NCBI RefSeq assembly: GCF_023051105.1
Contig: NZ_JALKIL010000008.1
Coordinates: 1-64,000 of the forward strand
Length of the DNA stretch: 64,000 bases
Reading direction: 5' to 3'
Source: Anaerobiospirillum sp. NML120449
GTDB taxonomy: Bacteria; Pseudomonadota; Gammaproteobacteria; Enterobacterales; Succinivibrionaceae
The first letter of the stretch is position 1; the number at the start of each line of letters is the position of its first letter. The position numbers and the translations under genes were made by a program. Below, piece by piece: positions 55,364 through 64,000 of this stretch. Under the pieces are notes generated by a model. The model was not told where the DNA came from, ran no database searches, and saw only the letters and a list, made by a program, of their open reading frames with translations.

Positions 55364-56269
55364 ATGGCCGTCTATGTAAATACCAATGTTAGCTCTCTTA
55401 ATGGACAGAGATATCTCAATAACGTCCAGAGTCAGCTCAATACAACCTATAACCGTCTGAGCTCCGGTCTGAGAATCAATTCTGCAAAAGACGATGCTGC
55501 TGGACTTCAGATTAGCTCAAGGTTAACTACCCAGATTAATGGCCTTAATCAGGGCAACAGAAATGCTTCTGATGGTATTGCCCTCGTGCAGACCATTGAA
55601 GGCTCTCTGGATGAAATGACCAACATGCTGCAGAAGGTACGTACTCTTGCAGTTCAGGCAGCTAACGGTACTAATACCGCAGAAGACCGCACTGCCCTTA
55701 AGGTAGAGGCAAGTAACACCATTACCGAGTATCAGCGTTTTGTAGCCCTGACCAAATTCGGCGGCAAGCTGATCCTCAACGGTAATCAGCCTGGCAACAT
55801 TTACGGTAATGCCCAGGGTGGAGCCGATGGTAAGCTTACCCTCCAGGTAGGCGCCAATAAGGGCGACACTATCGACATTACTGTTAAAAACTTCGCTCTT
55901 TCCGTAGTTGCCCAGAATCATGCAGACTTCCTTAAGATCAATGCAGGTAAGACAGCAGGCGTAACATGGGTACTTCTTGATGATCATGAGTCATCAAGTA
56001 AGGTAATCAGCGGTATCGACGGCATTCTTAATGTTGTAAATGCCGCACGTGCTGACCTTGGTGCTGTGATGAACCGCCTTGAGTCATCAATCCGTAACCA
56101 GTCCAATGTTGCCGCTAACCAGTCCGATGCCCGCAGCAGAATTCGTGATGCAGATTTTGCCGAAGAGTCAGCAAATCTGTCTCAGCAGTCCATTATCCAG
56201 CAGGCCGCAACCTCCATGCTGATGCAGGCTAACACCCGTCCTCAGCTGGGTCTCTCCCTCCTGAGTTAA
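55364..56269 (+). CDS. Flagellin
   Basis: A 301-residue flagellin, more diverged from the cluster at 1-3 kb than those are from each other (for example NVSSLNGQRYLNNVQSQLNT in the N-terminal helix, and LSLLS rather than LSLLG at the end). Both D0/D1 ends are intact. The variable domain (residues about 135-215) is distinct, with NGNQPGNIYGNAQGG. It is preceded by a sigma-28 promoter and followed by a terminator, so it is an independent late flagellar gene. Confidence 0.96.
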   Translation: MAVYVNTNVSSLNGQRYLNNVQSQLNTTYNRLSSGLRINSAKDDAAGLQISSRLTTQINGLNQGNRNASDGIALVQTIEGSLDEMTNMLQKVRTLAVQAANGTNTAEDRTALKVEASNTITEYQRFVALTKFGGKLILNGNQPGNIYGNAQGGADGKLTLQVGANKGDTIDITVKNFALSVVAQNHADFLKINAGKTAGVTWVLLDDHESSSKVISGIDGILNVVNAARADLGAVMNRLESSIRNQSNVAANQSDARSRIRDADFAEESANLSQQSIIQQAATSMLMQANTRPQLGLSLLS

Positions 56270-56299
56270 CTGGTCAAAGATTTCTTACTATCTAATATC

Positions 56300-56332
56300 A
56301 AGCCTCGACCTCTCCAGTCGAGGCTTTTTCTT
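56300..56332 (+). terminator. Terminator after flagellin
   Basis: A perfect 10-bp stem AAGCCTCGAC / GTCGAGGCTT with a 7-base loop, followed by TTTCTTTT. Confidence 0.92.
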
Positions 56333-57184
56333 TTGTGCAAAGCCTATCCCGATAAATCCTCACTCTAAACACAATCACGCTCCCTGGCCCCGTATTCTGG
56401 TCACAGTATCTGATTTGCTATACTTTCAGTGCTGTAGCCAAGTCTGGTACGGCAAGGTGTGCATGGACGCATGCAGGGGAGGATATCGCTGCCAGGTAAC
56501 AGGTGGCAAATTGTGCCCCTGGCATGGACAACAAATATATGGCGGCCCATCCTTCTCTACTGTCCTGCCCAAATATAGTTTCCATGAAGGACGTAGGATT
56601 CTGGTACTGGGCCTTGTACGCAATTCTGTGATCATAAGGCAACATATCGAGTCTTATGCTTTGAACTTTTGATGGTGTGCCTTACGCGTTTATCTGGTTG
56701 TTGAGTTTGCGTACTGCTTTGATTCAGACATGATGTGGTGCCCAGTAGTGCTGAGGCGAGGAGAGTTCGTAACAGGTGCCGCTGGAATAGTGAGAGTTTT
56801 TACTGTAGCAGGGAGGCTGGTACTGAAAATCAGAACTTAATGGTTTTGTAAAGCAAGGTGAGATTTGAAGAGTTTCGGAAATTTGAGGAAGCCACGAGTT
56901 TGAGGGGTTTGAAGAAGTTGGGAGTTTGGTGGGGTTGAGGGGTTTGAAGAAGTTGGGAGTTTGATGGGGTTGGGGAGGTTGTGAATTTGAGGAGTTTGGA
57001 GTTGGGAGTTTGGTGTTTGAAGCTCGGTGAGAGCTTTTGGGGAGGGGATTATTTTGCTGGAGGGTAATACTGAACCCAACACTACGACCCATCACTTACC
57101 TACCACGTAAGGAGAACGATCACGGTTATCACAACCCTAGTGCCTGGATGAAGTATTAAATAACTGATAGTTCAGCGTTTAACA
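56333..57184. other. Intergenic region with purine-rich repeat
   Basis: About 850 bases without a supported gene. A G/T/A-rich, C-poor low-complexity block with a 35-bp direct repeat occupies 56860-57050; its minus-strand open frame (Pro/Asn/Thr/Ser-rich) is a composition artefact. Confidence 0.55.
56860..57050 (+). repeat. G-rich low-complexity block with 35-bp tandem repeat
   Basis: The unit GAGGGGTTTGAAGAAGTTGG, followed by GAGTTTGGTGGGGTT, starts at 56902 and recurs at 56937 with few changes. Around it, GAGTTTGG-like words recur every 8-10 bases. Seven runs of 3-4 G occur between 56904 and 56975. Confidence 0.8.
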
Positions 57185-57478
57185 CTAATTTTGAGCATCA
57201 CCAAAGTCAGGTACAAAACGTAACTCTACCTTGTGACCCAAGCAAGCTGCAACTTTCTGAATGGTTGCGATGGACGGGTTAATGATGCCATTTTCAATCT
57301 TGGAAAGATTGGACTGGTTAACGCCGCTCATCTTGGACAGCTCACGCTGACTGATCTTCATGGACTTGCGGGTCTCATGAATGAACTTCATCAGCTGATC
57401 TTCTGGGCTGCCTGGCTTGGTCTCGAAATCGACATCGTTGATGCCAGTGTTGCGCTGAATATTAGTGCTGTTGAACAT
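57185..57478 (-). CDS. XRE-family HTH regulator, orphan antitoxin-like
   Basis: A 97-residue DNA-binding protein. The Cro/C1-type helix-turn-helix occupies residues about 43-90 (MKISQRELSKMSGVNQSNLS, then KIENGIINPSIATIQKVAACLG), followed by the short KVELRFVPDF tail often seen in HigA-like antitoxins. ATG 57478 has GGAGAG 7 bases upstream and is preferred over GTG 57511. No RelE/HigB-type or HipA-type toxin gene is visible on either side, so it is an orphan; either the toxin has decayed or it is a free-standing regulator. Confidence 0.85.
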   Translation of the reverse strand: MFNSTNIQRNTGINDVDFETKPGSPEDQLMKFIHETRKSMKISQRELSKMSGVNQSNLSKIENGIINPSIATIQKVAACLGHKVELRFVPDFGDAQN

Positions 57479-59251
57479 CGACAACTCTCCGGATGGATGA
57501 ACAAAGAGCACATGACCTTTATTTAAGACTGCATATCTCCTTTATTTCCATGCCTCATGACTTATTACTACTTGCTTTACTTCTGGTACCTTTGCCGGCA
57601 TCGGCCAGCCTCAGAACCCCGCGTCTAAACGCTTAACCTGAAAACCTAACTTTCCAGGCTGTTCAAGTAGAAAAAGCCATGGATGCTAAAGCGACAGCAG
57701 GTAAGGCGTCATGTGCATCTCCCTCAAAACCGTCTCCATAAGGTACGACAAATACACTTATGCCGTAGTCCACGATAAGAAGTTTCTGGGGAATTGGAAC
57801 GTATTACCCTGACTTGCAGGAAATGTGTGTGAGTGGCTTTCTGCAAGGAAAGCTCAACTACAATGGGCAGCTGTTACTGAGTGCTGTAGAAAACAGCGAA
57901 GCAATAGGTAGGTGATGACAAGGAACAGATCTGCTCCTGGATCCCAAATGCCGCTTTTCGCTTGTTGCGCATCACAGGCATATGACAGGAAAACCAGATC
58001 TCAATGCCAAGACATCAGTTCAGTAATCAACCGACAGGTAATTCAGACAGCCTTGATGCTATTGAAAATATGCATCTATTTCCACTCTCTTCTACCCTCA
58101 TAATCCCCTATTTTATGGGAATTATGGATAGTAATAGTGAGCTTGGGTGTCTGAAATTATGGCAAAGTTTATCATAAAATTTTAAAGATTCTAGTTATAA
58201 ACTTTAAATATTATGGCCTACACACCATATTTATTTCCGATGGTTTCTGTCACATCGCGAACAGCTTCTGAAAAATCCTGATTCCATCAGCTTTCTAAAC
58301 AAATTGAAGCACTGCTATGTTTTACCTGAAAAAATACTGCAACATTTTATCGAAAGGCAAAAAATGCGCTTTTACATACAGTTTTGCCATTTATGAATGT
58401 AGAAAAATCACATTTTTTCGCCGGTTAATGCCAGCGTGCTCACGCCCACTTCTCCTCTCTTGTCGCTGACAAATCTCATATACTCAAGCTTTTATAAGTA
58501 TTTGTGTATTTGTGCTCATGCACATAATTCACGAAAAGCACGCTTTTGAGGAGCCATTCGCCCAAAATGCCATTAATTTGAGTTAGTTCGTAACTGTTCG
58601 TAAAAGGCCACGGACACAAAAAAGCCCTCATGACGAGGGCAAATTGTTACATGGTACGCATGAATATCACTGGCATGAAGGCAATACAGCAAATGCATCC
58701 GCGCAGCAAATGCAACAGCCCAGTCAGTCAGTTCAACAACCAAAACAACTGCGTATATGTAGCAGCCCCTACAGTCACCTGCATTGCCGGCTAATGGCTT
58801 ACCTCATTGCTGTACCGGCTTAACTCATGGCTGCAGTAACGGCCTGCCTCACGGCTGCCTTCCTGTCTTACCCCATGGCTTACCTGATGACTTCCTGACT
58901 GACAGTTCCCCTTGCAAGAGGCTTTACAAATTCTTATAGGCCATACTTTTTTTTTGCATTGTGCCTGTAAGGCTATATGCCTCCTTTATAAATGCTTTTA
59001 GCTATTTTTGCATGCACGACTTTATCGGCTGCACTGCAGTTTTGAATCCTGCATTACCGCCATTCTGCCTGCGTGCATTAATGGTCGATGCGCTTGCCCT
59101 TCATCACACCAATACTGGCTGTCTGCGTGCCTTTACGGCTGCTGCTCTGCACTGCACTGCTTTGGCCTGCGCTACAGCCATGTTGACTGCATGCAGCAGG
59201 CATGCACCATGGCTGATGGCGTGTATGATTTGCAGGCAGTCTGAAGTGGCA
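57479..59251. other. 1.8-kb region without intact gene
   Basis: No complete gene. Between about 57710 and 57914, two plus-strand frames read protein-like sequence (ISLKTVSIRYDKYTYAVVHD, then, after a frame change, LQEMCVSGFLQGKLNYNG) broken by stops; this may be a decayed gene of unknown type. AT-rich DNA follows (58100-58440). A minus-strand terminator lies at 58618-58640, and then weakly repetitive GGCTTACCTCAT/CATGGCTGC words (58790-58890). Confidence 0.4.
58618..58640 (-). terminator. Minus-strand terminator far downstream of diguanylate cyclase gene
   Basis: GCCCTC / GAGGGC with a 5-base loop, followed on the minus strand by TTTTTT. It lies about 610 bases past the stop at 59252, so it ends either a long 3' untranslated region or a separate small transcript. 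Confidence 0.65.
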
Positions 59252-62200
59252 TCATGCTTTACTGTCGGTTTTGGACTGCGAAATATCGCCTGATGTACTG
59301 TTATCTTTATCAAAGGATGCATTGCGCTTATCTGGCAGGTCTACGGTATGAGGACCAATGGATACCTCGTTGTAGCCGTCGTGATCTACGACCACCACAT
59401 TTGCCTGAGGTTCGTTGCGGACGCTCACAGTGTCGCCTATTGCGTTATTGAGCTTGCTGTTGTACTCCTTGCGCAGCTCGACTTCATGAGCCAGTTCACT
59501 TGCTGTGAAAGACACTTCATAAGCTGAACCATCCTGACTTAACTGGATAGAGTTGGTCCCCTCACTGCGAGAGTTTGATTCAAAATAATCCACACCAATG
59601 AGCACGGCCGAATCATGACCTGCACTTTCCGTGCTACTGGTGTAATTACGTCTGATGTGTTCAGTTACACCGTGCTCCATACTGGTACTGGTATGAGCTG
59701 TCCTCAAGTTACGGTACTTGCGCAGAGCCTTAATCCTCAGATTAAGCCGCCTCAGATGACGTAGAGCCTTACGGCGTGGAGAACGACGCTCTTCAGCCTC
59801 AATTACAGCTGCAACTTCACGTGCAGTATCAGCATTGGCAACAAGACAGCTGCCGCTGCTGGCAGCAAGGGTAGTTCTCTGCATTCCAGAAAGTTCTTGT
59901 GACTGTGACTTCCCCGAATCAGTCTGACTGGCACTCTGACTGGTAGTGTCGCCTGCATTGTTGCTGGCACTGCTACTGGTGCTGCCATCATGATCATCAG
60001 AATCATTTGAAATGGCTACGGTATCGGCAGATTTATGAGCAACAGCGGTGTTTTTCTCTTTATCGTTCGCAGCATCGGCATCGCCGTTTGCAGCCGCTGC
60101 TAATGGTCCGCCTGCAGAGGAGGCAGAGCTCTCTTCATTGATGGCTTCGGCTGCAGCAGCTACATCCGCGTCAGCCTGCGCTTCGGCAGGCTGAGCTTCA
60201 GTGGCCTGTGCTCCGGCATGATTAGATTCGGTGGCCTGTGCTTTGGCAGGCTGTGCTTCGGTTGCCTGGGCTTCTGCGATTTTAGCTTCGGTTGCCTGTG
60301 CTCCGGCAGGATTAGATTCGGTGGACTGTGTTTCTGCGATTTTAGCTTCAGTAGCCTGTGCTTCGACAGGCTGGGCTTCGGCGGCCTGAGCTTCGGCGGC
60401 CTTCTGGATGGCCTGAAGAATTTCTTTTTCTCTGGCCTCTTCAAGCAGCTCGCGCTGGCACTTCTTCCTTTCAAGGTAGTAGAAGTAGGCTGGAGTGCTT
60501 ATGTAGTTGTTCAGCTCTTTCCGCTGACGGTCGAAGTAGTCAGACGTGTCCTCATTGGAGTTTATGAAGAAAACGCCCAATAAACCGCCCATCAGGCTGT
60601 TTGCGGCTTCAGCAACTTCACGCGCCTCATCCTCTTCAATGGCTCTGAGTTTTTCTACAGTAGCCTTGCGCTCCTCTTCATTCATGTTCTTCAGGGCATC
60701 CTGGTCGAAATCGAAGAGTTCCGGACTGTCTGACTCTGAAGGCAGGGAAATAGCCCTCTCAAAACTTCCTATGGAAAAGGAGCCCTCATTGCCCACAAAA
60801 GATGCCATTGCCAGGCTGTCGGTATCATTGCTACCGATCATTCTTTCCTGTTCTTTCTGCTCAATAGCTGCAATCTGAGCAATTACTGCAGAGGATGATT
60901 CCTGACCAGGGTCAGGCTCGGAGTCGTCCTTATCCTCCTTCTTTTCTGGCTTGGACTCTGTATTTTCATGAGCCTTGTTTTCACCTATCGAAATACCATG
61001 AGTTTCAAGAGCAATGGCCTCATTGCAGGCATGAACGCGGTTACGTCCGGCATGCTTGGCCTCATACAGAGCACGGTCAGCCTGAGCAATCATTTCCTCA
61101 ATACGGAACTGACCGGGACGGTCGGTAACCAGACTCAGACCTACGGAAATAGTAACGTTACCGCTTACTACACCGTCATTCTTAAGGTGCAGTCCCTCTA
61201 CGGTACGGCACAGACGGTCAGCAACACGGAAAGCATTTTCCTTGTTGACATCAGAAAGGATTACACAGAATTCCTCACCACCATAGCGGTATACCAGGTC
61301 CTTCTTGGCAAGGTTATGGTGAATGGTCTGAGCAACAGCAAAGAGCACCTCATCACCGCGCTGATGGCCCATAGAGTCATTGAGCAGCTTAAAGAAGTCG
61401 ATATCAATCATCAGAATGGCGAAGTTGGCCGGAGTATTGGTATCGAGCTCCTTGATGAGCACATTAAGACTGCCTCGGTTAAATACACGGGTCAGAGCGT
61501 CATACTTGGAGTGGGTTACCAGCTCGTCATAACGCTTCTTGAGCACATTGGAGTTTTCTTTGATGGATGAGAACTCTTCGAATATCTGCGGCAGCACATC
61601 AATAACTTCTCGAATTTCCACGAGATGCTGTCGTTTGAAGAAGTCTTCATAGCGCCCCAGATTAACCTGCTTGGTATAACGGAATTTAATCAGTATGCGG
61701 GCAATGGTACGCAGAGGCTGCATGACCAGGCGGTTAAGGAAGAAGATAACCACCCAGAAACCAACCAGACCAAAGCCAATGGTGATCATTACCATTGGCT
61801 TGGTTTCAGAGGCCAGATAGGTAATGTCAGACAGTTCCTGATGCAGAGAGTGCAGCTCAGAATAGGTAAAGTCGTCAGAGAGGTCCTCTACATTGCGGAT
61901 AATGGTCAGCACATCATTGGCAAACTCACGCTGCTGCTTGATGTAGATATCCCAGATAGGATCAAAACGCTCCAGCTCCTGACTGTAGTAATCGAGCATG
62001 CGGGCATTATGCTGGGCAGTTACACTGCTTATGGTCTGAGAGTCCATTCCCTGGAAATAACGTGCATGAATGTGGGAGCCGTCGACAGTATGCTTTTTGA
62101 GCACACGCTCAAGCATTGCCTGGTCAAGCTCCTCAATACCAGTGGCTCCATTGTCGCGGCCACTCATAGCCTCAAGCTCAGCCTCTAAATCAGCCTGCTC

Positions 62201-63241
62201 GGCACCACCCACAATAGTACTTACAGCACGGTCTTCACTGCTGACAAAAGCTGGCAGCTCAACTCCTGATGGATGCTTTTTGCCCTGAGCTTTAATCTGA
62301 GCCTGAGCACTTTCAGCAGACAGTGAAACCTCGCCTCCTGCCGCAGCTGATGCAGGTGCAGGCTTATTCTCCTGCCCGCTGGTACTGGTATCAGAGCCGG
62401 TCAGAGCTGCAAGTACAGCTGACTCAATATCGGTCACAGCCTCAGCTTTGCCAGAGGCCTGAGAACCTGATTTATCAGCAGCTCCGGCATCCTCTGCAGC
62501 TGCATTGTCAGCGGCTGCAGCAGCTTTGGCTGCAGATGCAGTGGCGCCAGCCTGGCTGGTGGCAGCACTGGTCTTGCCCTGTCTGTAGCTCTCTTCGCCC
62601 TCAATGGTTCTTGGAAGTACCGGATGGGAGTTGATAAAGGACTGGCGATCAAAAGAAGGATCGAGACGCTCGGTAAAAATAGAGTGATAGTAGTGATGGA
62701 TGCTCTTGAGATCGCGGTTGTAAACACCGGTGCGGTACAGGTCAATGTAGTCACCCTGAGTAAGGGTGAGATCGGTAAAGATCTCAGGCTGCTCACTGGT
62801 AATGAGAAATGCGAGCATATCCATGTAATGGAGGGAATTATGTACGTTGGAGCGTAGCTGATCGATGAGAATGCGCTGCTTCCACAGGCGGTTAACCTCA
62901 AGAAGCAGTTCGTCGCGCTTGGTCTGCAGGCTGCGGGTATTGAAAATGAGATTGTCTTTGAGGGCGGCAGTAGCCTGGAAATAGGCTAGACGACAGCGCT
63001 GCTGATCCACTGAGGATGACAGAATTTCAATGTTGCGACGCAGCTGAACAAGACTGATGGCTCCCTGCTGGGCAGCAGATATGTGTGGAATGGCACCATC
63101 CACAAGATCCTGGGCCTTGTCCTGGATCTTGCCCATGTCTATATACAGGAAGAAAGACAAAAAGATCGAGAGCACCATTACAGGCAGAATACATACTCTG
63201 GTCAGGTCGCTGATCTTTTTGATTTGCAAAAAGCTGTTCAC
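59252..63241 (-). CDS. Membrane diguanylate cyclase (GGDEF) with very long C-terminal extension
   Basis: This protein makes cyclic di-GMP, which usually opposes motility. In the 1329-residue sequence, TM1 is residues 12-34 (VCILPVMVLSIFLSFFLY). A periplasmic sensor of about 440 residues follows, with an Ala-rich insert near 235-290. TM2 is about 482-504, then a linker and coiled coil, then the GGDEF domain at about 575-745, starting DALTRVFNRGSLN. The active-site motif is GGEEF at 654-658, an accepted active form. The inhibitory I-site, RxxD five residues before it, reads AKKD, so the arginine is missing. Residues 745-1329 are acidic and Ala/Glu/Gln-rich, with 10-residue repeats (ATEAQPAEAQ type) and an Arg/Lys-rich patch near 1160-1200. 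No EAL domain is seen. Start GTG 63241 has GGAGAG 6-7 bases upstream. Confidence 0.9.
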   Translation of the reverse strand: MNSFLQIKKISDLTRVCILPVMVLSIFLSFFLYIDMGKIQDKAQDLVDGAIPHISAAQQGAISLVQLRRNIEILSSSVDQQRCRLAYFQATAALKDNLIFNTRSLQTKRDELLLEVNRLWKQRILIDQLRSNVHNSLHYMDMLAFLITSEQPEIFTDLTLTQGDYIDLYRTGVYNRDLKSIHHYYHSIFTERLDPSFDRQSFINSHPVLPRTIEGEESYRQGKTSAATSQAGATASAAKAAAAADNAAAEDAGAADKSGSQASGKAEAVTDIESAVLAALTGSDTSTSGQENKPAPASAAAGGEVSLSAESAQAQIKAQGKKHPSGVELPAFVSSEDRAVSTIVGGAEQADLEAELEAMSGRDNGATGIEELDQAMLERVLKKHTVDGSHIHARYFQGMDSQTISSVTAQHNARMLDYYSQELERFDPIWDIYIKQQREFANDVLTIIRNVEDLSDDFTYSELHSLHQELSDITYLASETKPMVMITIGFGLVGFWVVIFFLNRLVMQPLRTIARILIKFRYTKQVNLGRYEDFFKRQHLVEIREVIDVLPQIFEEFSSIKENSNVLKKRYDELVTHSKYDALTRVFNRGSLNVLIKELDTNTPANFAILMIDIDFFKLLNDSMGHQRGDEVLFAVAQTIHHNLAKKDLVYRYGGEEFCVILSDVNKENAFRVADRLCRTVEGLHLKNDGVVSGNVTISVGLSLVTDRPGQFRIEEMIAQADRALYEAKHAGRNRVHACNEAIALETHGISIGENKAHENTESKPEKKEDKDDSEPDPGQESSSAVIAQIAAIEQKEQERMIGSNDTDSLAMASFVGNEGSFSIGSFERAISLPSESDSPELFDFDQDALKNMNEEERKATVEKLRAIEEDEAREVAEAANSLMGGLLGVFFINSNEDTSDYFDRQRKELNNYISTPAYFYYLERKKCQRELLEEAREKEILQAIQKAAEAQAAEAQPVEAQATEAKIAETQSTESNPAGAQATEAKIAEAQATEAQPAKAQATESNHAGAQATEAQPAEAQADADVAAAAEAINEESSASSAGGPLAAAANGDADAANDKEKNTAVAHKSADTVAISNDSDDHDGSTSSSASNNAGDTTSQSASQTDSGKSQSQELSGMQRTTLAASSGSCLVANADTAREVAAVIEAEERRSPRRKALRHLRRLNLRIKALRKYRNLRTAHTSTSMEHGVTEHIRRNYTSSTESAGHDSAVLIGVDYFESNSRSEGTNSIQLSQDGSAYEVSFTASELAHEVELRKEYNSKLNNAIGDTVSVRNEPQANVVVVDHDGYNEVSIGPHTVDLPDKRNASFDKDNSTSGDISQSKTDSKA
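60165..60410 (-). repeat. 30-bp in-frame repeats in diguanylate cyclase tail
   Basis: Roughly eight units of about 30 bases encode variants of ATEAQPAEAQ, ATEAKIAEAQ and ATESNPAGAQ. Adjacent units are similar but not identical. Confidence 0.85.
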
Positions 63242-64000
63242 AAAGTTCTCTCCGCACTACCGGCAGTGCAAGTTCTCTTGCGTCAGTAATTGTTAATTCA
63301 CTATCTGTCTGGATACAGCTCTGCACATTGCAGGCCAGCTCCAGACTCGATTATCAAGTTCAGGAATTTAAGGTACCGCCGCCTTTTACCTTATGTCATC
63401 GTTTGCATTAATCATAAGTCTTATCCGCAGACAGCTCCACAGCTGCATCTTACGGAGTCGGCAGACATTTTCTGTTACGCACAAAGTGCAGGATTCTGAC
63501 CCCATAGCAGGCATTTATATAGCTCGATACGCTCTGCAAAAGTAAGGTACAGCAGGCATCGTCCTGTGTTCAAACCGGGAACAGCAGTCTTTTTCTACGG
63601 GGGAATACCCCATCAACTATGACCGCAGAAGATGCTTGAAAAGAGCCGGTGGTATAGAAGATACAGGTGGCATGAACTGTCCGGCCCGGGCATATATTCA
63701 GGATTAAGGACAGTTAGTTTCCTTTCTGTGATGGCTAAACGGGATTATTCAGATTTACAGGTCAGATATGGTTTGATCAGGCAGGTGCTAATCAGGATTA
63801 AAGGCATCAGACGAAATAAAACAGAATTTACAAACGGAGTGATGTCCTGAACTGCGTCCCCCTGCTTAACTGCAAAGGCCTGAAAATTCCCCTTGCAGCA
63901 AACTCCCGAGAATAAAAACCCAGTTTATTAATTCTGGCTAAAAGCTGATGTGACCTGAGTTGCAAATTCTTAATATGCAAAAGTTTACACATAAATTAAT
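63242..64000. other. Intergenic region at window end
   Basis: About 760 bases with no supported gene. A 72-codon frame at 63632-63850 lacks a convincing ribosome binding site and resembles nothing known. The promoter of the diguanylate cyclase gene should lie in 63242-63500; no sigma-28 or sigma-54 site was found on the minus strand. Confidence 0.45.

Noticed and set aside
56724-57095. 123-codon minus-strand frame rich in Pro, Asn, Ser and Thr
   Set aside because: It reads through a low-complexity G-rich repeat and has no ribosome binding site or known domain.

Overview
The window looks like chromosome of a motile, mainly anaerobic gammaproteobacterium. RsxA-RsxE, TtcA, RimO, PanF, UspE and a YhjX-type transporter all read as enterobacterial-like orthologues. 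Several are swollen by Ala/Pro/Lys-rich low-complexity segments, and a clostridial-type Mn pyrophosphatase (PpaC) is present. Succinivibrionaceae (Anaerobiospirillum/Succinivibrio-like) is my best guess, by inference only. I saw no rRNA, tRNA, intact insertion sequence, prophage or CRISPR array.

Layout. 0-3 kb: flagellin cluster (one partial, two complete). 3.5 kb: galU. 4.8-17.8 kb: one enormous gene joining a RecQ-type and a UvrD-type helicase. 19.3-21.3 kb: yhdT-panF. 21.5-25.3 kb: a UvrD/Rep-family helicase with a long disordered tail. 25.8-29.9 kb: ttcA, an unknown protein with two dead integrase-like modules, and uspE. 30.8-32.9 kb: a lysozyme-like secreted protein, a twice-frameshifted acetyltransferase pseudogene and a DotH/IcmK-like exported protein. 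33.6-38 kb: ppaC, rimO, nth. 38.6-46.2 kb: rsxA-B-C-D-G-E (Rnf complex), spread out by repeat-filled spacers. 46.9-48.4 kb: yhjX-like transporter. 49-56.3 kb: two flgE genes, each behind a consensus sigma-54 promoter, then a fourth flagellin behind a sigma-28 promoter. 57.2 kb: orphan HTH regulator. 59.2-63.2 kb: membrane diguanylate cyclase with a huge C-terminal extension.

How the parts work together. The hook (sigma-54, middle class) and flagellin (sigma-28, late class) genes follow the standard flagellar hierarchy but sit as isolated monocistrons, and both hook and filament genes are duplicated. The Rsx/Rnf genes encode a membrane electron-transfer complex between ferredoxin and NAD. Nth, which in E. 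coli closes the rsx operon, is here divergent and upstream of rsxA.

Non-coding DNA is unusually abundant. It holds several families of short GC-rich tandem repeats (29-53 bp periods), helically phased T-tract arrays upstream of yhdT-panF and rimO, C/T-rich strand-biased tracts after each flgE, and a candidate structured RNA upstream of galU.
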